From contig NZ_LKTM01000293.1 in assembly GCF_001417955.2 (NCBI RefSeq), positions 1 to 50,987 on the forward strand: a DNA stretch of 50,987 nt, in the 5' to 3' direction. Below the pieces are notes generated by a model. That model was not told where the DNA came from and did not search any database. It was given only the letters and a program-made list of their open reading frames with translations. This document shows positions 40,387 through 48,908 of the stretch, in pieces. A program made the translations under genes and the position numbers. How positions within the stretch are numbered: the stretch's first letter is position 1; each line of letters begins with the position of its first letter. The stretch is from Mycobacterium gordonae. GTDB lineage: Bacteria > Actinomycetota > Actinomycetes > Mycobacteriales > Mycobacteriaceae.

Positions 40387-40721
40387 GCACCGTCTCGGAT
40401 TTGTGCTACGACGACGGCGCCGTCCAGCTGGACCAGATGGCGATCACGTTGCGCCGCTACCACTTTCCCTCCGGCACCGCGAAAGTCATCGGGCTGGACC
40501 AGATCCGCGGATACAAGGCCGAGCCGCTCGGCCTGCTCACCGTCCGGTTCAATGTCTGGGGCAGCCCGGACCTGCGCCGCTGGCTGCCGCTGGATCTCTA
40601 CCGGCCGCTGAAGTCGACGTTGATCACCCTCGACATACCGGGCTCGCAGCCCGCCTTCACCCCGGCGCGTCCCGACGAGTTCCTCGCCTGCCTGGACGAA
40701 CTGCTCGACAAGCGCGGCTGA
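40383..40721 (+). CDS. Small conserved protein coupled to the Rieske/MBL gene
   Basis: The 112-residue protein (Rv3819 type) starts at the ATG at 40383, overlapping the previous stop by 4 bases. It has alternating beta strands (VQLDQMAITLRRYHF, KSTLITLDI) and a C-terminal helix (DEFLACLDELLDKRG), and looks like a PH-like fold. There are no Cys, no catalytic motif and no signal sequence. Coupled translation suggests it works with the Rieske/MBL protein, perhaps as a subunit, but no function is known. Confidence 0.85.
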   Translation: MSTVSDLCYDDGAVQLDQMAITLRRYHFPSGTAKVIGLDQIRGYKAEPLGLLTVRFNVWGSPDLRRWLPLDLYRPLKSTLITLDIPGSQPAFTPARPDEFLACLDELLDKRG

Positions 40722-40724
40722 CCT

Positions 40725-40787
40725 TCGCCGAACGCGCGGCCAGCTTCACGCTCGTCGCCGAACGTGCGGCCAGCTTCACGCTCGGCG
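40725..40787. repeat. Tandem 30-base hairpin repeat between convergent genes
   Basis: Two direct copies, 40725-40754 and 40755-40784, differ at one base. Each starts TCGCCGAACG and continues CGGCCAGCTTCACGCTCG. The second copy with its flank forms a hairpin, CGCCGAACGTG against CACGCTCGGCG, over a 10-base loop. It fills the gap between a plus-strand stop (40721) and a minus-strand stop (40802), so a bidirectional terminator is the likely role. Confidence 0.8.
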
Positions 40788-40801
40788 CGACGGCTGAACG
40801 G

Positions 40802-42370
40802 CTAGCGGTCTTCCAGCGCCGCGCGCCCGGCGTTGTAACCCGGGGTGAACGTGATTCCCGGGCCGCCGTGACATCCGGCGCTGCCCAGATACAGACCCTG
40901 CACCGGAATCGGCTGTCCGATATAGCCTTTGGGGCCCGGCCGATTCTGCCCGATCTGATCGGAGCTGAGCAGGCCGTGGCAGTAGTCACCGCCGGGGGCG
41001 CCGAACATCACGCCCATGTGCTTGGGCGTGAAGGTGGTGTGCCGGATGATGCTGCGCTCGAAATTCGGTGCCAGCCGGGTGATCTTGTCGATGACCCGTT
41101 GCCCCATCTCGACTTTGGCCTGACCGTAGTCGGCGCCCCCTTCGATGGGGAACCACAGCGCGAACGCTGATGCGGCGTGCTTGCCCTCGGGCGCGAGGTC
41201 CGGATCGTGCACCGACGGGATCTGCAGCACCAGCGTCGGGTCCGCCGGCACGATGCCGCGGCGGCAGTCCTCCCACTGCTGCTGGACTTCCTCCGGTGTG
41301 CAGAAGATGCCGATCGACGCCTGCATGGTCGGGTCGTTGAGCGCCTCGTAGGGAGCGCTGAACTGCGGCGCCTCCTCCAGCGCGAAGTGCATCTGCAGGT
41401 AGCTGCCGCGGTGGTCGATGCGGCCGTAGCGTTCCCGGATCTCGGCGGGCAACACCGACGGATCGATCAGGTCGTTGACCGTGACGTCGGGTGCCACGGA
41501 GGAGACGACGATCGGTGCGGTCAGGGTCTCCCCGCCCTCGGTGCGCACCCCGGCCACCTTGCCGTCAGCCACCAGGATCTCGGTGACCTTGGACCGCAAC
41601 CGCACCTCACCGCCGTTGTCCTCCAGCACCTGAGCCAGATGTGCGGTCAGCGCGCCGATGCCGCCGCGCAGCTTCTTCATCTGGACGAAGTCGCCTTCGG
41701 GGATGCCGAGCCCGAACGCCAGCGCGGCGGCGCTACCGGGCGTGGACGGACCGCGGTAGAGGGTGTTGACGGCCAGCACCGTCATCGATCCCCGTATCGC
41801 GCCGTGCTTGTCGCGGTCCGGGAAGTAGCGGTCCAGCACGTCGGTGACCGAGCCGAACAGCATGTCGTCGATCGCGGAGCGCTCGAATTCGTTGGTGGCG
41901 CAGGCATACATCTCGTCGAAGGTCTTGGGCGGCGTCCCCGCCTCGAAGCGGCCCAGCGCTCGGGTGGGTGCCTGGGCCCACATCAGCAGACCGCCCATCC
42001 CGGCCACCGCATCGGCGCCGTGCACCTCGTTGAGGTGGGCGAACATCTTCATCGGGTCGCTGTACTGGACCAGCGGATCGTCGCCGACTCCGCGCAGCGC
42101 CACCGACATCACCTCGAGGTCCACCGTCGGCAGCGCGTCCAGGCCGAGTTCGCTGATGACCTCCGCCGAGGTGGGGAACTGCACCGAGCCGGCGATCTCG
42201 AAGTGGTAGCCGTCGAACAGTTCCACGGTGGAGGCCATGCCGCCCGCGTAGAGCTTGCCGTCCAGGCAGACGGTCCGCAGCCCCGCCCGTTGCAGCAGCA
42301 CCGCCGCGGTCAACCCGTTGTGGCCCGCTCCGATGACGATCGCGTCGAACTCGTTCCCAGTTTCAGACAT
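40802..42370 (-). CDS. Phytoene-dehydrogenase-like FAD oxidoreductase
   Basis: The 522-residue flavoprotein (Rv3829c type) has the FAD-binding IVIGAGHNGLTAAVLLQRAG (11-30) near the start and GQPIPVQGLYLGSAGCHGGP near the end, typical of the carotenoid desaturase/isomerase (CrtI-like) family. No other carotenoid genes are nearby, so the substrate is unclear; related proteins act on retinoid- or lipid-like molecules. The start at 42370 (MSETGNEF) has AGGAGG 6 bases upstream. A palindromic operator 36-61 bases before the start codon overlaps the end of the TetR gene and probably mediates repression. Confidence 0.9.
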   Translation of the reverse strand: MSETGNEFDAIVIGAGHNGLTAAVLLQRAGLRTVCLDGKLYAGGMASTVELFDGYHFEIAGSVQFPTSAEVISELGLDALPTVDLEVMSVALRGVGDDPLVQYSDPMKMFAHLNEVHGADAVAGMGGLLMWAQAPTRALGRFEAGTPPKTFDEMYACATNEFERSAIDDMLFGSVTDVLDRYFPDRDKHGAIRGSMTVLAVNTLYRGPSTPGSAAALAFGLGIPEGDFVQMKKLRGGIGALTAHLAQVLEDNGGEVRLRSKVTEILVADGKVAGVRTEGGETLTAPIVVSSVAPDVTVNDLIDPSVLPAEIRERYGRIDHRGSYLQMHFALEEAPQFSAPYEALNDPTMQASIGIFCTPEEVQQQWEDCRRGIVPADPTLVLQIPSVHDPDLAPEGKHAASAFALWFPIEGGADYGQAKVEMGQRVIDKITRLAPNFERSIIRHTTFTPKHMGVMFGAPGGDYCHGLLSSDQIGQNRPGPKGYIGQPIPVQGLYLGSAGCHGGPGITFTPGYNAGRAALEDR

Positions 42371-42405
42371 GCCGACCTCCTGAGTGGGAGGCTGGCACGC
42401 TCGCG

Positions 42406-42431
42406 AAGTTTTGTCAATTATGACGAAACTT
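42406..42431. promoter_or_regulatory. TetR-type palindromic operator A
   Basis: AAGTTTTGTCA (42406-42416) and TGACGAAACTT (42421-42431) are inverted repeats matching at 10 of 11 positions around ATTA. The site spans the stop codon of the TetR gene and precedes the dehydrogenase start. The same half-site recurs at operator B. Very AT-rich for this genome. Confidence 0.8.
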
Positions 42432-43053
42432 GACCCGTTGCCCAGGTGGCCCAGCAATCGCTCAGTCCGGACCGCAGCGACTCCAGAGCCACGTGACTCA
42501 TCCTCGCCAGCTCGCCGAGCGACCGGTCGGCACCCAGCATCCAGGCCTCCATCGCCCCGAAGATCGCCGCCGCGATACACCGGGCGATCACCGTGCTGCG
42601 CAATCTCGCATCACCCGTATGGCCATTGGTGCAGCCGCGACGGAGTAGCTGTTCCTGGATGGCGTCCGCCAGGTCGGCCTGGACGTCGCGGATATGCCGG
42701 ACGATGCGGCCGGGATCCAGTTCGCCGCCGCGCAAGGTCGCGATCTTGGTGACGGCTTCGACGTCGTAGGGGAAGGCGAAGACCGCCGCCTGCACCGAGT
42801 CGATCACCGCCTCGTCGACGGGACGGGCGTCCAGCGCGGCCCGGAACCAGTTCAATCCGGTGTAGTCGGCGAACAACAGGTCGTGCTTGGAGCTGAAGTG
42901 GCGGTAGAAGGTCCGCAGCGAAACTCCGGCATCGGCAGCGATCTGCTCGGCCGACGTGTCCTCCACACCCTGGGCCAGGAATCGCACCACCGCCGCCTGA
43001 CGCAGCGCCTCCCGCGTGCGTTCGCTGCGCGCCGTCTGAGCCGGCCTGACCAT
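42418..43053 (-). CDS. TetR-family transcriptional repressor
   Basis: The 211-residue regulator (Rv3830c type) has an N-terminal helix-turn-helix, with SAEQIAADAGVSLRTFYRHF at about residues 33-52, followed by SSKHDLLFADY and an all-helical ligand domain. I start at the ATG at 43053 (MVRPAQTARSERTREAL); a TTG at 43074 would add seven residues. It sits between the dehydrogenase and the DUF2834-type membrane gene, and matching palindromes flank it on both sides. It therefore probably represses both neighbours and itself. The ligand is likely the dehydrogenase substrate or a related hydrophobic molecule. Confidence 0.9.
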   Translation of the reverse strand: MVRPAQTARSERTREALRQAAVVRFLAQGVEDTSAEQIAADAGVSLRTFYRHFSSKHDLLFADYTGLNWFRAALDARPVDEAVIDSVQAAVFAFPYDVEAVTKIATLRGGELDPGRIVRHIRDVQADLADAIQEQLLRRGCTNGHTGDARLRSTVIARCIAAAIFGAMEAWMLGADRSLGELARMSHVALESLRSGLSDCWATWATGQVSS

Positions 43054-43083
43054 GGCAGTAAGGTACCGCAGCAACTCAAGAAT

Positions 43084-43109
43084 TAGTTATGACAATATTG
43101 ACAAAACTT
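43084..43109. promoter_or_regulatory. TetR-type operator B
   Basis: TGACAAAACTT at 43099-43109 is identical to the conserved half-site of operator A in reverse orientation. ATAT precedes it, then a weaker half, TAGTTATGACA (43084-43094). The site covers the ATG at 43089 of the plus-strand gene and lies 31-56 bases upstream of the TetR start, so it can control both. Confidence 0.7.
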
Positions 43110-43631
43110 CGCTTGCCGGACCAGACTGCGGCCATGGTGTCTCTCATCGCGCACGCCGTCCTCGGTATCGCCGTCGTCTTCTGGATTGTCTCCTCCAACC
43201 GGCAGGTCTATGCGCGGCCGGCCGTCGGGCCGGCGTTCTCACCGCTGGAAGTCGTGTACTACGTCGTCGGCATCGCGTCGATCGCGCTCGGCTGGTACTT
43301 CAACATCCGCTTCGTGCAGGAGTACGCCCACATGGGCGTACACAACCCACTCTGGGGTCCGGGTAGCTGGACGCAGTACATCCAGCTGATGTTCACCAAC
43401 CCGGCCGCCGGCTCGGCCAGCCAGGACTACACGATCGCCAACGTGATCCTGTTGCCGCTGTTCTCCATCACCGACGGCTATCGGCGCGGTTTCAAGCGGC
43501 CGTGGCTGTTCTTCGTCAGCAGCCTGTTCACCAGCTTCGCGTTCGCGTTCGCGTTCTACTTCGCCACCATCGAGCGCCAGCACCGGCACGAACGGGCCGC
43601 CACCGTGAGGGCGCCGAAGGTTGCGGCCTGA
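43089..43631 (+). CDS. Small polytopic membrane protein (DUF2834-like)
   Basis: The 180-residue protein (Rv3831 type) has about four hydrophobic segments (16-37, 54-74, 110-130, 142-164). A conserved MFTNPAAGSASQDYTIANVI resembles DUF2834 membrane proteins. The first ATG (43089) lies inside operator B with no ribosome-binding site ahead, which suggests a leaderless mRNA. The in-frame ATG at 43134 (MVSLIAHAVLG) is an alternative start that would leave the operator fully upstream. Function unknown; co-regulation with the dehydrogenase suggests a role in the same process. Confidence 0.8.
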   Translation: MTILTKLRLPDQTAAMVSLIAHAVLGIAVVFWIVSSNRQVYARPAVGPAFSPLEVVYYVVGIASIALGWYFNIRFVQEYAHMGVHNPLWGPGSWTQYIQLMFTNPAAGSASQDYTIANVILLPLFSITDGYRRGFKRPWLFFVSSLFTSFAFAFAFYFATIERQHRHERAATVRAPKVAA

Positions 43632-43649
43632 GCGACCGGCTAGGTACAG

Positions 43650-44747
43650 CTAGGCGCTGACGCCGTCGCTGCGGTAATCGCTCTCGTGGTGCCAGGTCTG
43701 GTTGCCGCCGCGGCGTTTCGCGACGTACATCGCGGCGTCGGCCGCGCAGATCAGCTCGTCGAGTGAGGTGCGAGCGTCGAGTGCAAAGCCCGGCTGCCGA
43801 TCGATCACGGCGGTGCCGACGCTGGCCGTGAGGTCGAACGGCAGCGCGGCGATGGCGTCGCACAGCCGCTGCGCCCGCAGACGGACCTCGTCGGGGTCGC
43901 AGACGTCGGCGATGACGAACTCCTCCCCACCCACCCGGGCCAGCAGTGCGGTGTCGTCGGTGCACTCCCGCAGCGCCCGCGCAACCGCCACCAGCGCGGC
44001 GTCGCCGGTGCTATGGCCGTGCCGATCGTTGAGCTGCTTGAAGCGATCGAGATCGATCACCGTCACCACCAGTTGATCCCGCAAGGCCGGGTCGCGCTGC
44101 AGATGCCGCGATGCGCGCCGGTGGAAGGCCCGACGGTTGAGCAACCCGGTGAGCTGGTCCCGCTCGGCCCGCATGGCGTCGACGCCGAGCATCTGGGCCA
44201 CCGCCTGGATGCCGAACGGCACCGACAGGTTCAGCGTCAGGACCACGGTGTAGGCGCAGAGCGCGCTGACCACGCCCGATCCGACCGAGATGCGCATGGC
44301 CTGTACCGCTCCCGCCAGTGCGGCGATGGCGAGGTTGAAGAGCATCAGCGGCGGCCCGTGGAACACCGCGATGTATCCGGCCATCGTTGCCAGGATCGTG
44401 CACGCGAGGATGGCCACCAGGGGATCGCTCTGCGCCATCGCGGCCAGCCCGATGCTGGACGAGGAGAGCACCGAGAACCCCACGGCCTGCGCGCGGGTGG
44501 GCCAGCGCAGCGTCCACAGCAGCGCGCCCAGCGCGGCTCCGGCGGCCGCGGCGAGCGCACAGACCAGCTGCGCAGGCCCGCGAGGTCCGGTCTGACTCCA
44601 GATCGTCGCCAGGATGAGGACGGCCAGCGAGGCGCCGATCAGCGCGATCGTGGCGCGGGTCCGGCCTGCCATACCGCGGGACTGCAACAGTGACGCCAGG
44701 TGATCGAAGTGATCAGGCTGCCGCCACCACACGCCGAGCCTCCCCAT
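43650..44747 (-). CDS. Membrane diguanylate cyclase (GGDEF)
   Basis: The 365-residue protein has an N-terminal block of about six membrane segments (30-185) and a C-terminal GGDEF domain (about 190-350). The domain shows DQLTGLLNR (197-205), the metal-binding IDLDRFKQLND (231-241) and the active-site GGEEF (273-277). It should condense two GTP to cyclic di-GMP. The inhibitory I-site RxxD that normally sits five residues before GGEEF is absent (DDTA there), so product inhibition at that site is not expected. GGGGGGAG precedes the ATG at 44747. I know of no diguanylate cyclase at this position in M. tuberculosis, so it looks like a lineage-specific gene. The membrane block is presumably the sensor. 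Confidence 0.92.
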   Translation of the reverse strand: MGRLGVWWRQPDHFDHLASLLQSRGMAGRTRATIALIGASLAVLILATIWSQTGPRGPAQLVCALAAAAGAALGALLWTLRWPTRAQAVGFSVLSSSSIGLAAMAQSDPLVAILACTILATMAGYIAVFHGPPLMLFNLAIAALAGAVQAMRISVGSGVVSALCAYTVVLTLNLSVPFGIQAVAQMLGVDAMRAERDQLTGLLNRRAFHRRASRHLQRDPALRDQLVVTVIDLDRFKQLNDRHGHSTGDAALVAVARALRECTDDTALLARVGGEEFVIADVCDPDEVRLRAQRLCDAIAALPFDLTASVGTAVIDRQPGFALDARTSLDELICAADAAMYVAKRRGGNQTWHHESDYRSDGVSA

Positions 44748-44852
44748 CGCGCTCCCCCCACTGAAGGCTCCGGGGAGTCGCAGCGCCGCCGCCGGCCCGG
44801 TTCAGCAAATGACAGTCGGGACAGAATGCCCAAATTTGCCATTTGTTATTGC

Positions 44853-46112
44853 TCAGCCGGCCGGTTCCAGTAACTCGGTGCCCACGAACGGCGCCAACGC
44901 CGCCGGAACGCGCACGCTGCCGTCGGGCTGTTGGTGGTTCTCCAAGATCGACACCAGCCATCGCGTGGTGCCCAGCGTGCCGTTCAGCGTGGCTGCGGTC
45001 TGCGGCTTGCCGTTGGCGTCCCGGTAGCGCGTGGCCAGCCGGCGTGCCTGGAAGGTGGTGCAATTCGACGTCGAGGTCAGCTCGCGATACGTCGCCTGGG
45101 TCGGCACCCAGGCTTCGCAGTCGAACTTGCGCGCGGCCGACGAGCCGAGATCGCCCGCGGCCACATCGATCACCCGGTACGGCACCTCGATCAGCCCCAG
45201 CATTTCGCGCTGCCAGCCCAGCAGCCGCTGGTGTTCGGCCTCGGCCTCTTCCGGCCGGCTGTAGACGAAGCCCTCCACCTTGTCGAACTGGTGCACCCGG
45301 ATGATCCCGCGGGTGTCCTTGCCGTAACTGCCCGCTTCGCGACGGAAGCACGACGACCAGCCGGCGTACCGCAGCGGCCCGCCCGCCAGGTCCAGGATTT
45401 CGCCCGAGTGATAGCCGGCGAGCGGCACCTCCGAAGTGCCGACCAGATACAGGTCGTCCGCCTCGAGCCGGTACACCTCGTCGGCGTGAGCGCCCAGGAA
45501 GCCGGTGCCCGCCATCACCTCGGGGCGCACCAGGACCGGCGGGATCATCGGGATGAAACCGTTCTCCACGGCCACCCGCAGCGCCAGTTGCAGCAGTCCC
45601 AACTGCAGGAGCGCACCGCGGCCGGTCAGAAAGTAGAACCGGGAACCCGACACCTTGGCGCCGCGCTGCATGTCGATCAAGCCCAGCGATTCGCCGAGCT
45701 CCAGGTGGTCCTTCGGGTCGGCAAGCGTCGGCGGCTCACCGACGATTTCCAGGACGGCGTAGTCGTCCTCTCCCCCGGCCGGGACCCCCTCGATGATGAC
45801 GTTGGAGATCGCCATGTGCGCCGCGGTGAACGCCGCCTCGGCCGCGGCCTGGTCCGCCTCGGCGGCTTTGACCTGCTCGGCGAGGTCCTTGGCGCGCTGC
45901 AACAGCGCCGGGCGTTCCTCCGGGGAGGCCTTGCCCACGCTCTTGCTCGCGGTCTTCTGTTCGGCACGCAGCGAATCGGCGGCCGAGATCGCCGCGCGGC
46001 GCGCCGTGTCCGCGGTCAACAACGCGTCTACCAGGGCCGGGTCCTCACCGCGGCTGAGTTGCGAGCGTCGTACGGCATCGGGCTCCTCCCGGAGGAGCTT
46101 GAGGTCGATCAC
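44853..46112 (-). CDS. serS: Seryl-tRNA synthetase
   Basis: The 419-residue class II synthetase charges tRNA-Ser. The N-terminal coiled-coil arm that holds the tRNA long variable loop is at about 30-100. Motif 2 ([20 protein letters not shown]) and motif 3 ([19 protein letters not shown]) are complete. The serine-binding [10 protein letters not shown] is present. I start at the GTG at 46112 ([19 protein letters not shown]), which gives the standard length; a longer frame to 46169 has no family resemblance. It corresponds to Rv3834c. It is divergent from the septum-formation-domain gene, with 80 bases between starts. Confidence 0.97.
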   Translation of the reverse strand: MIDLKLLREEPDAVRRSQLSRGEDPALVDALLTADTARRAAISAADSLRAEQKTASKSVGKASPEERPALLQRAKDLAEQVKAAEADQAAAEAAFTAAHMAISNVIIEGVPAGGEDDYAVLEIVGEPPTLADPKDHLELGESLGLIDMQRGAKVSGSRFYFLTGRGALLQLGLLQLALRVAVENGFIPMIPPVLVRPEVMAGTGFLGAHADEVYRLEADDLYLVGTSEVPLAGYHSGEILDLAGGPLRYAGWSSCFRREAGSYGKDTRGIIRVHQFDKVEGFVYSRPEEAEAEHQRLLGWQREMLGLIEVPYRVIDVAAGDLGSSAARKFDCEAWVPTQATYRELTSTSNCTTFQARRLATRYRDANGKPQTAATLNGTLGTTRWLVSILENHQQPDGSVRVPAALAPFVGTELLEPAG

Positions 46113-46192
46113 GGCCGCAAGACTACTTCCCGGGTCTCCGCCCGATCTCACATGCGCAACGATTTTCACGCCTCACAGTCGGTCCTGTCAGA

Positions 46193-47584
46193 ATGGACCC
46201 GATGTTGGACGCGCCCGAGAAAGAACCGGCACCCGAGCCTGCCGCCGACGAAGCGGCAGAGTCGTCGGCTGCCGAGGAACCGCAGGCGGCCGACGCGTCC
46301 GAGCCGTCGCCGGAGGGTTTCCGCTGGCCGCGCTCTCTGCAGGCCTCCGCAACCAGGCGTGGCCTGCTGCTCACCGCTCTGGGTGGCCTGCTGATCGCCG
46401 GCCTGGTGACCGCGCTGCCCGCCGTGGGTACCGGCCCCGGACGGTTGGCCGGCTTCATCGACAGCAACCCGGTGCCCAGCACCGGAAGCAAGGGCAACGC
46501 CGCGTTCGCCCGCGCCACCAGCGGCGACTGCCTGAACTGGCCGGACGGCACGCCGGAGTCGGCCAGCATCGTGAACTGCGCCGACGACCACCGCTTCGAG
46601 GTCGCCGAGTCCGTCGACATGCGCACCTTCCCCGGCTCGGAGTACGGCCCCAGTGCCGCGCCCCCGTCACCGGCCCGCATCCAGCAGATCAACGCCGAGC
46701 AGTGCGATCCGGCCGTGCGCCGATATCTCGGCCCGAAGTTCGACCCCAACAGCAAGTTCACCGTCAGCATGCTGTGGTCGGGCGACCGGGCCTGGCGCCA
46801 GAACGGCGAGCGCCGCATGCTCTGCGGCCTGCAGTTGCCCGGCCCCAACAACGAACAGGTGGCCTTCAAGGGCAAGATCGCCGACATCGACCAGTCCAAA
46901 GTCTGGCCGGCGGGCACCTGCCTGGGCATCGATCCGACCACCAACCAGCCGGTCGACGTGCCGGTGGACTGCTCGGCCCCGCATGCCATGGAGGTCACCG
47001 GCACGGTCAACCTGGCCGAGAAGTTCCCCAACGCGCTGCCCCCGGAGGCCGAGCAGGACGGTTTCATCAAGGATGCCTGCACGAAGATGACGGACGCCTA
47101 CCTCGCGCCCATCAAGCTGCGGACGACCACGCTGACCCTGATCTACCCCACGATCTCGCTGCCCAGTTGGTCGGCGGGCAGCCGCGAGGTCGCATGCAAC
47201 ATCGGCGCCACTCTGGGCAACGGGGGCTGGGCCACGCTGCTCAACAGCGCCAAGGGGCCGTTGCTGATCAACGGCCAGGCGCCGGTCCCCCCACCTGACA
47301 TCCCGCAGGAGCGGCTCACGCTCCCGCAGATCCCGGTGCAGCTGCCCGCCCAGCAGCCGCAGCAGCAACAACCTCAGCAGCAGACGCCGGCGACCCCGCC
47401 CGGCGATCAGCACCTGCCCAACCAACAGCCGGTGGTGACGCCCCCGCGCGCACCGTCGTCCCCGGCGAGCCAGGCGCCTTCGGCAACCCAGCCGGCCCAG
47501 GCGCCGCCACCGGCTGACGGCGGTGCCCCGGCACCGGCGCAGGCGCCCGAAGGTGCACCGGCCAACGAGCCACCACCGGGTTAG
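46193..47584 (+). CDS. Septum-formation-domain membrane protein
   Basis: The 463-residue protein (Rv3835 type) has an acidic Ala/Pro/Glu-rich cytoplasmic N-terminus (1-45), one membrane span (about 56-78), and an extracytoplasmic domain with paired Cys (near SGDCLNW, IVNCADDH, AEQCDPAV, RMLCGL, GTCLGI, VDCSAPH, DACTKM, VACNIG). This matches the septum-formation family. The last 120 residues are a Pro/Gln/Ala-rich disordered tail, probably lying in the cell wall. Eight Cys in alternating sequence suggest four disulfides and two copies of the same module. The next gene starts 3 bases after the stop. Confidence 0.88.
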   Translation: MDPMLDAPEKEPAPEPAADEAAESSAAEEPQAADASEPSPEGFRWPRSLQASATRRGLLLTALGGLLIAGLVTALPAVGTGPGRLAGFIDSNPVPSTGSKGNAAFARATSGDCLNWPDGTPESASIVNCADDHRFEVAESVDMRTFPGSEYGPSAAPPSPARIQQINAEQCDPAVRRYLGPKFDPNSKFTVSMLWSGDRAWRQNGERRMLCGLQLPGPNNEQVAFKGKIADIDQSKVWPAGTCLGIDPTTNQPVDVPVDCSAPHAMEVTGTVNLAEKFPNALPPEAEQDGFIKDACTKMTDAYLAPIKLRTTTLTLIYPTISLPSWSAGSREVACNIGATLGNGGWATLLNSAKGPLLINGQAPVPPPDIPQERLTLPQIPVQLPAQQPQQQQPQQQTPATPPGDQHLPNQQPVVTPPRAPSSPASQAPSATQPAQAPPPADGGAPAPAQAPEGAPANEPPPG

Positions 47585-47587
47585 CCC

Positions 47588-47938
47588 GTGGCCGTGCGGA
47601 TGGACCCGCGGCGGTTCGACGAGTTGGTCTCCGACGCACTGGACCTGATCCCGATGGAACTGACGGCCGCCATGGACAACGTCGTGGTGCTGGTCGCCGA
47701 CCGTCATGCCCACGAGGACGACCTGCTCGGGCTCTACGAAGGGGTGGCGCTGACCGAGCGCGACTCCGACTACGCCGGAGCACTGCCGGACACCATCACC
47801 ATCTACCGAGACGCCCTGCTGGATGTCTGCGAGTCCGACACCGACGTGGTCGAGCAGGTCGCGATCACGGTGATCCACGAGATCGCGCATCACTTCGGCA
47901 TCGACGACGACCGGCTCGACGAGCTGGGCTGGGCGTGA
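47588..47938 (+). CDS. Small zincin-like metallopeptidase (MMP/YjbE-type)
   Basis: The 116-residue cytosolic protein (Rv3836 type) carries the Zn-protease motif HEIAHHFGID near its C-terminus, where the two motif His bind Zn and Glu is the general base; the Asp of GID is a likely third ligand. It belongs to the small metallopeptidase family of unknown substrate (DUF1025-like). The GTG start at 47588 lies 3 bases after the previous stop, so the two are probably co-translated. It has no signal sequence, so it acts inside the cell or with the partner's cytoplasmic tail. Confidence 0.88.
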   Translation: MAVRMDPRRFDELVSDALDLIPMELTAAMDNVVVLVADRHAHEDDLLGLYEGVALTERDSDYAGALPDTITIYRDALLDVCESDTDVVEQVAITVIHEIAHHFGIDDDRLDELGWA

Positions 47939-48011
47939 TCGCCGGCTTTTACCGGGCCTGAACCAGGCGCGGCAACCCTGTTCTGTCGGCGCCCGGTGCT
48001 ATGAACGGCTT

Positions 48012-48227
48012 ATGAGCACAGGCTGCCGCGACTGCCGGGCAGGCTTAGATCACTGCCACGGCACTGTTATTCGTCACTGGCTGGGCAGGCCGGAATGCAC
48101 CGACCCGGACTGCGTCGCCCCGGAGTTGTTCACCCACGAGTTCGTCGTCGACTGCGACGTGATCGGTTGCGCCTGCGCGGAATCGTCCGGCGAGGTGATC
48201 AGGTCAGCGCATGGGATCGGTGCTTGA
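48012..48227 (+). CDS. Small Cys-rich protein
   Basis: The 71-residue protein has seven Cys and four His: CRDC, CHG, RPECTDPDC, VDCDVIGCAC and His in LDHCHG, VIRH and FTHE. The spacing looks like a Zn-binding fold or a metal-responsive small protein. I recall similar short mycobacterial proteins with CRDC...HCHGT...RPECTDPDC, which supports it as real. The ATG at 48012 has only a weak ribosome-binding site. Its last 24 bases overlap the end of the convergent phosphatase gene. Function unknown. Confidence 0.72.
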   Translation: MSTGCRDCRAGLDHCHGTVIRHWLGRPECTDPDCVAPELFTHEFVVDCDVIGCACAESSGEVIRSAHGIGA

Positions 48228-48908
48228 CGCGACTGGGTCTTTCCCGGCGTCCTTCGCCAGGTCCATGGGCCCGGGTTCCGGGTAGAACGGCGGCGTCAAC
48301 GCACCCCAGCGCACACAACTCCACCGTCCGTCGGTGATCGGCGCCAGCGCCACCGATTCGGCGTTGTCCAAGGGGTTGTCCAGCACGAAGGCACCGTCCA
48401 CTCCCGCCAGCACCGCCGCCGCAAGCCGGATCGCAGCGCCGTGGCTGACCACCACGATGTCGCCGTCGAAGCGATCGTCGTCCAGGTAGCGCATGCGCAG
48501 CTCGGTGAGCACGGGCACGTACCGCTCCAAGACGTCGTTGGCGGTCTCACCGCCGGGTAGCGCCACGTCCCTTTCGCCGAGATGCCACCGCTTGTAGATG
48601 GACTGAAACTCGGCGACCGCCTCGTCGTCGTTGCGGTTTTCCAGCTCACCGACCTGCACCTCGTGGATGCCGGCCACCTCCTGCGCCGCCAGATCGAGTT
48701 CCGTGGCGATGACGGCCGCCGTTTGCGACGCGCGGACGGCCACTGAGTGCGCCAGGATGGTCGGGCGACTGTGCCCGCCCCGGGCGAACGCCCGTGCCTG
48801 ATCACGACCCAGCGGCGTCAGGGCCGCTCCGGGCGGCAGGGTGTCCAACCGGCGTTCGACGTTGCCGAAGGACTGCCCGTGCCGCACCAACACCAACCGG
48901 CCGCTCAT
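48204..48908 (-). CDS. Histidine phosphatase (phosphoglycerate mutase family)
   Basis: The 234-residue cytosolic enzyme has the catalytic LVRHGQSFGN near the N-terminus (His in RHG), Glu in QVGELENR, and the second catalytic His in VVVSHGAAIR. This is complete for a branch-1 histidine phosphatase. It corresponds to Rv3837c. The start at 48908 overlaps the pheA stop by 4 bases, so it is coupled to aromatic amino acid synthesis, though a direct biochemical link is not known. Many members act on phosphosugars or phosphorylated small molecules, not on 3-phosphoglycerate. Confidence 0.92.
   Translation of the reverse strand: MSGRLVLVRHGQSFGNVERRLDTLPPGAALTPLGRDQARAFARGGHSRPTILAHSVAVRASQTAAVIATELDLAAQEVAGIHEVQVGELENRNDDEAVAEFQSIYKRWHLGERDVALPGGETANDVLERYVPVLTELRMRYLDDDRFDGDIVVVSHGAAIRLAAAVLAGVDGAFVLDNPLDNAESVALAPITDGRWSCVRWGALTPPFYPEPGPMDLAKDAGKDPVASSTDPMR

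Noticed and set aside
44748..44852. A tRNA-Ser or T-box-like element next to serS
   Set aside because: No cloverleaf arms or T-loop GGTTCGA pattern can be found in the gap, and mycobacteria are not known to use a T-box for serS.
46113..46169. A longer serS start at 46169
   Set aside because: The extra 19 residues have no resemblance to SerRS, and the GTG at 46112 gives the standard 419-residue length.
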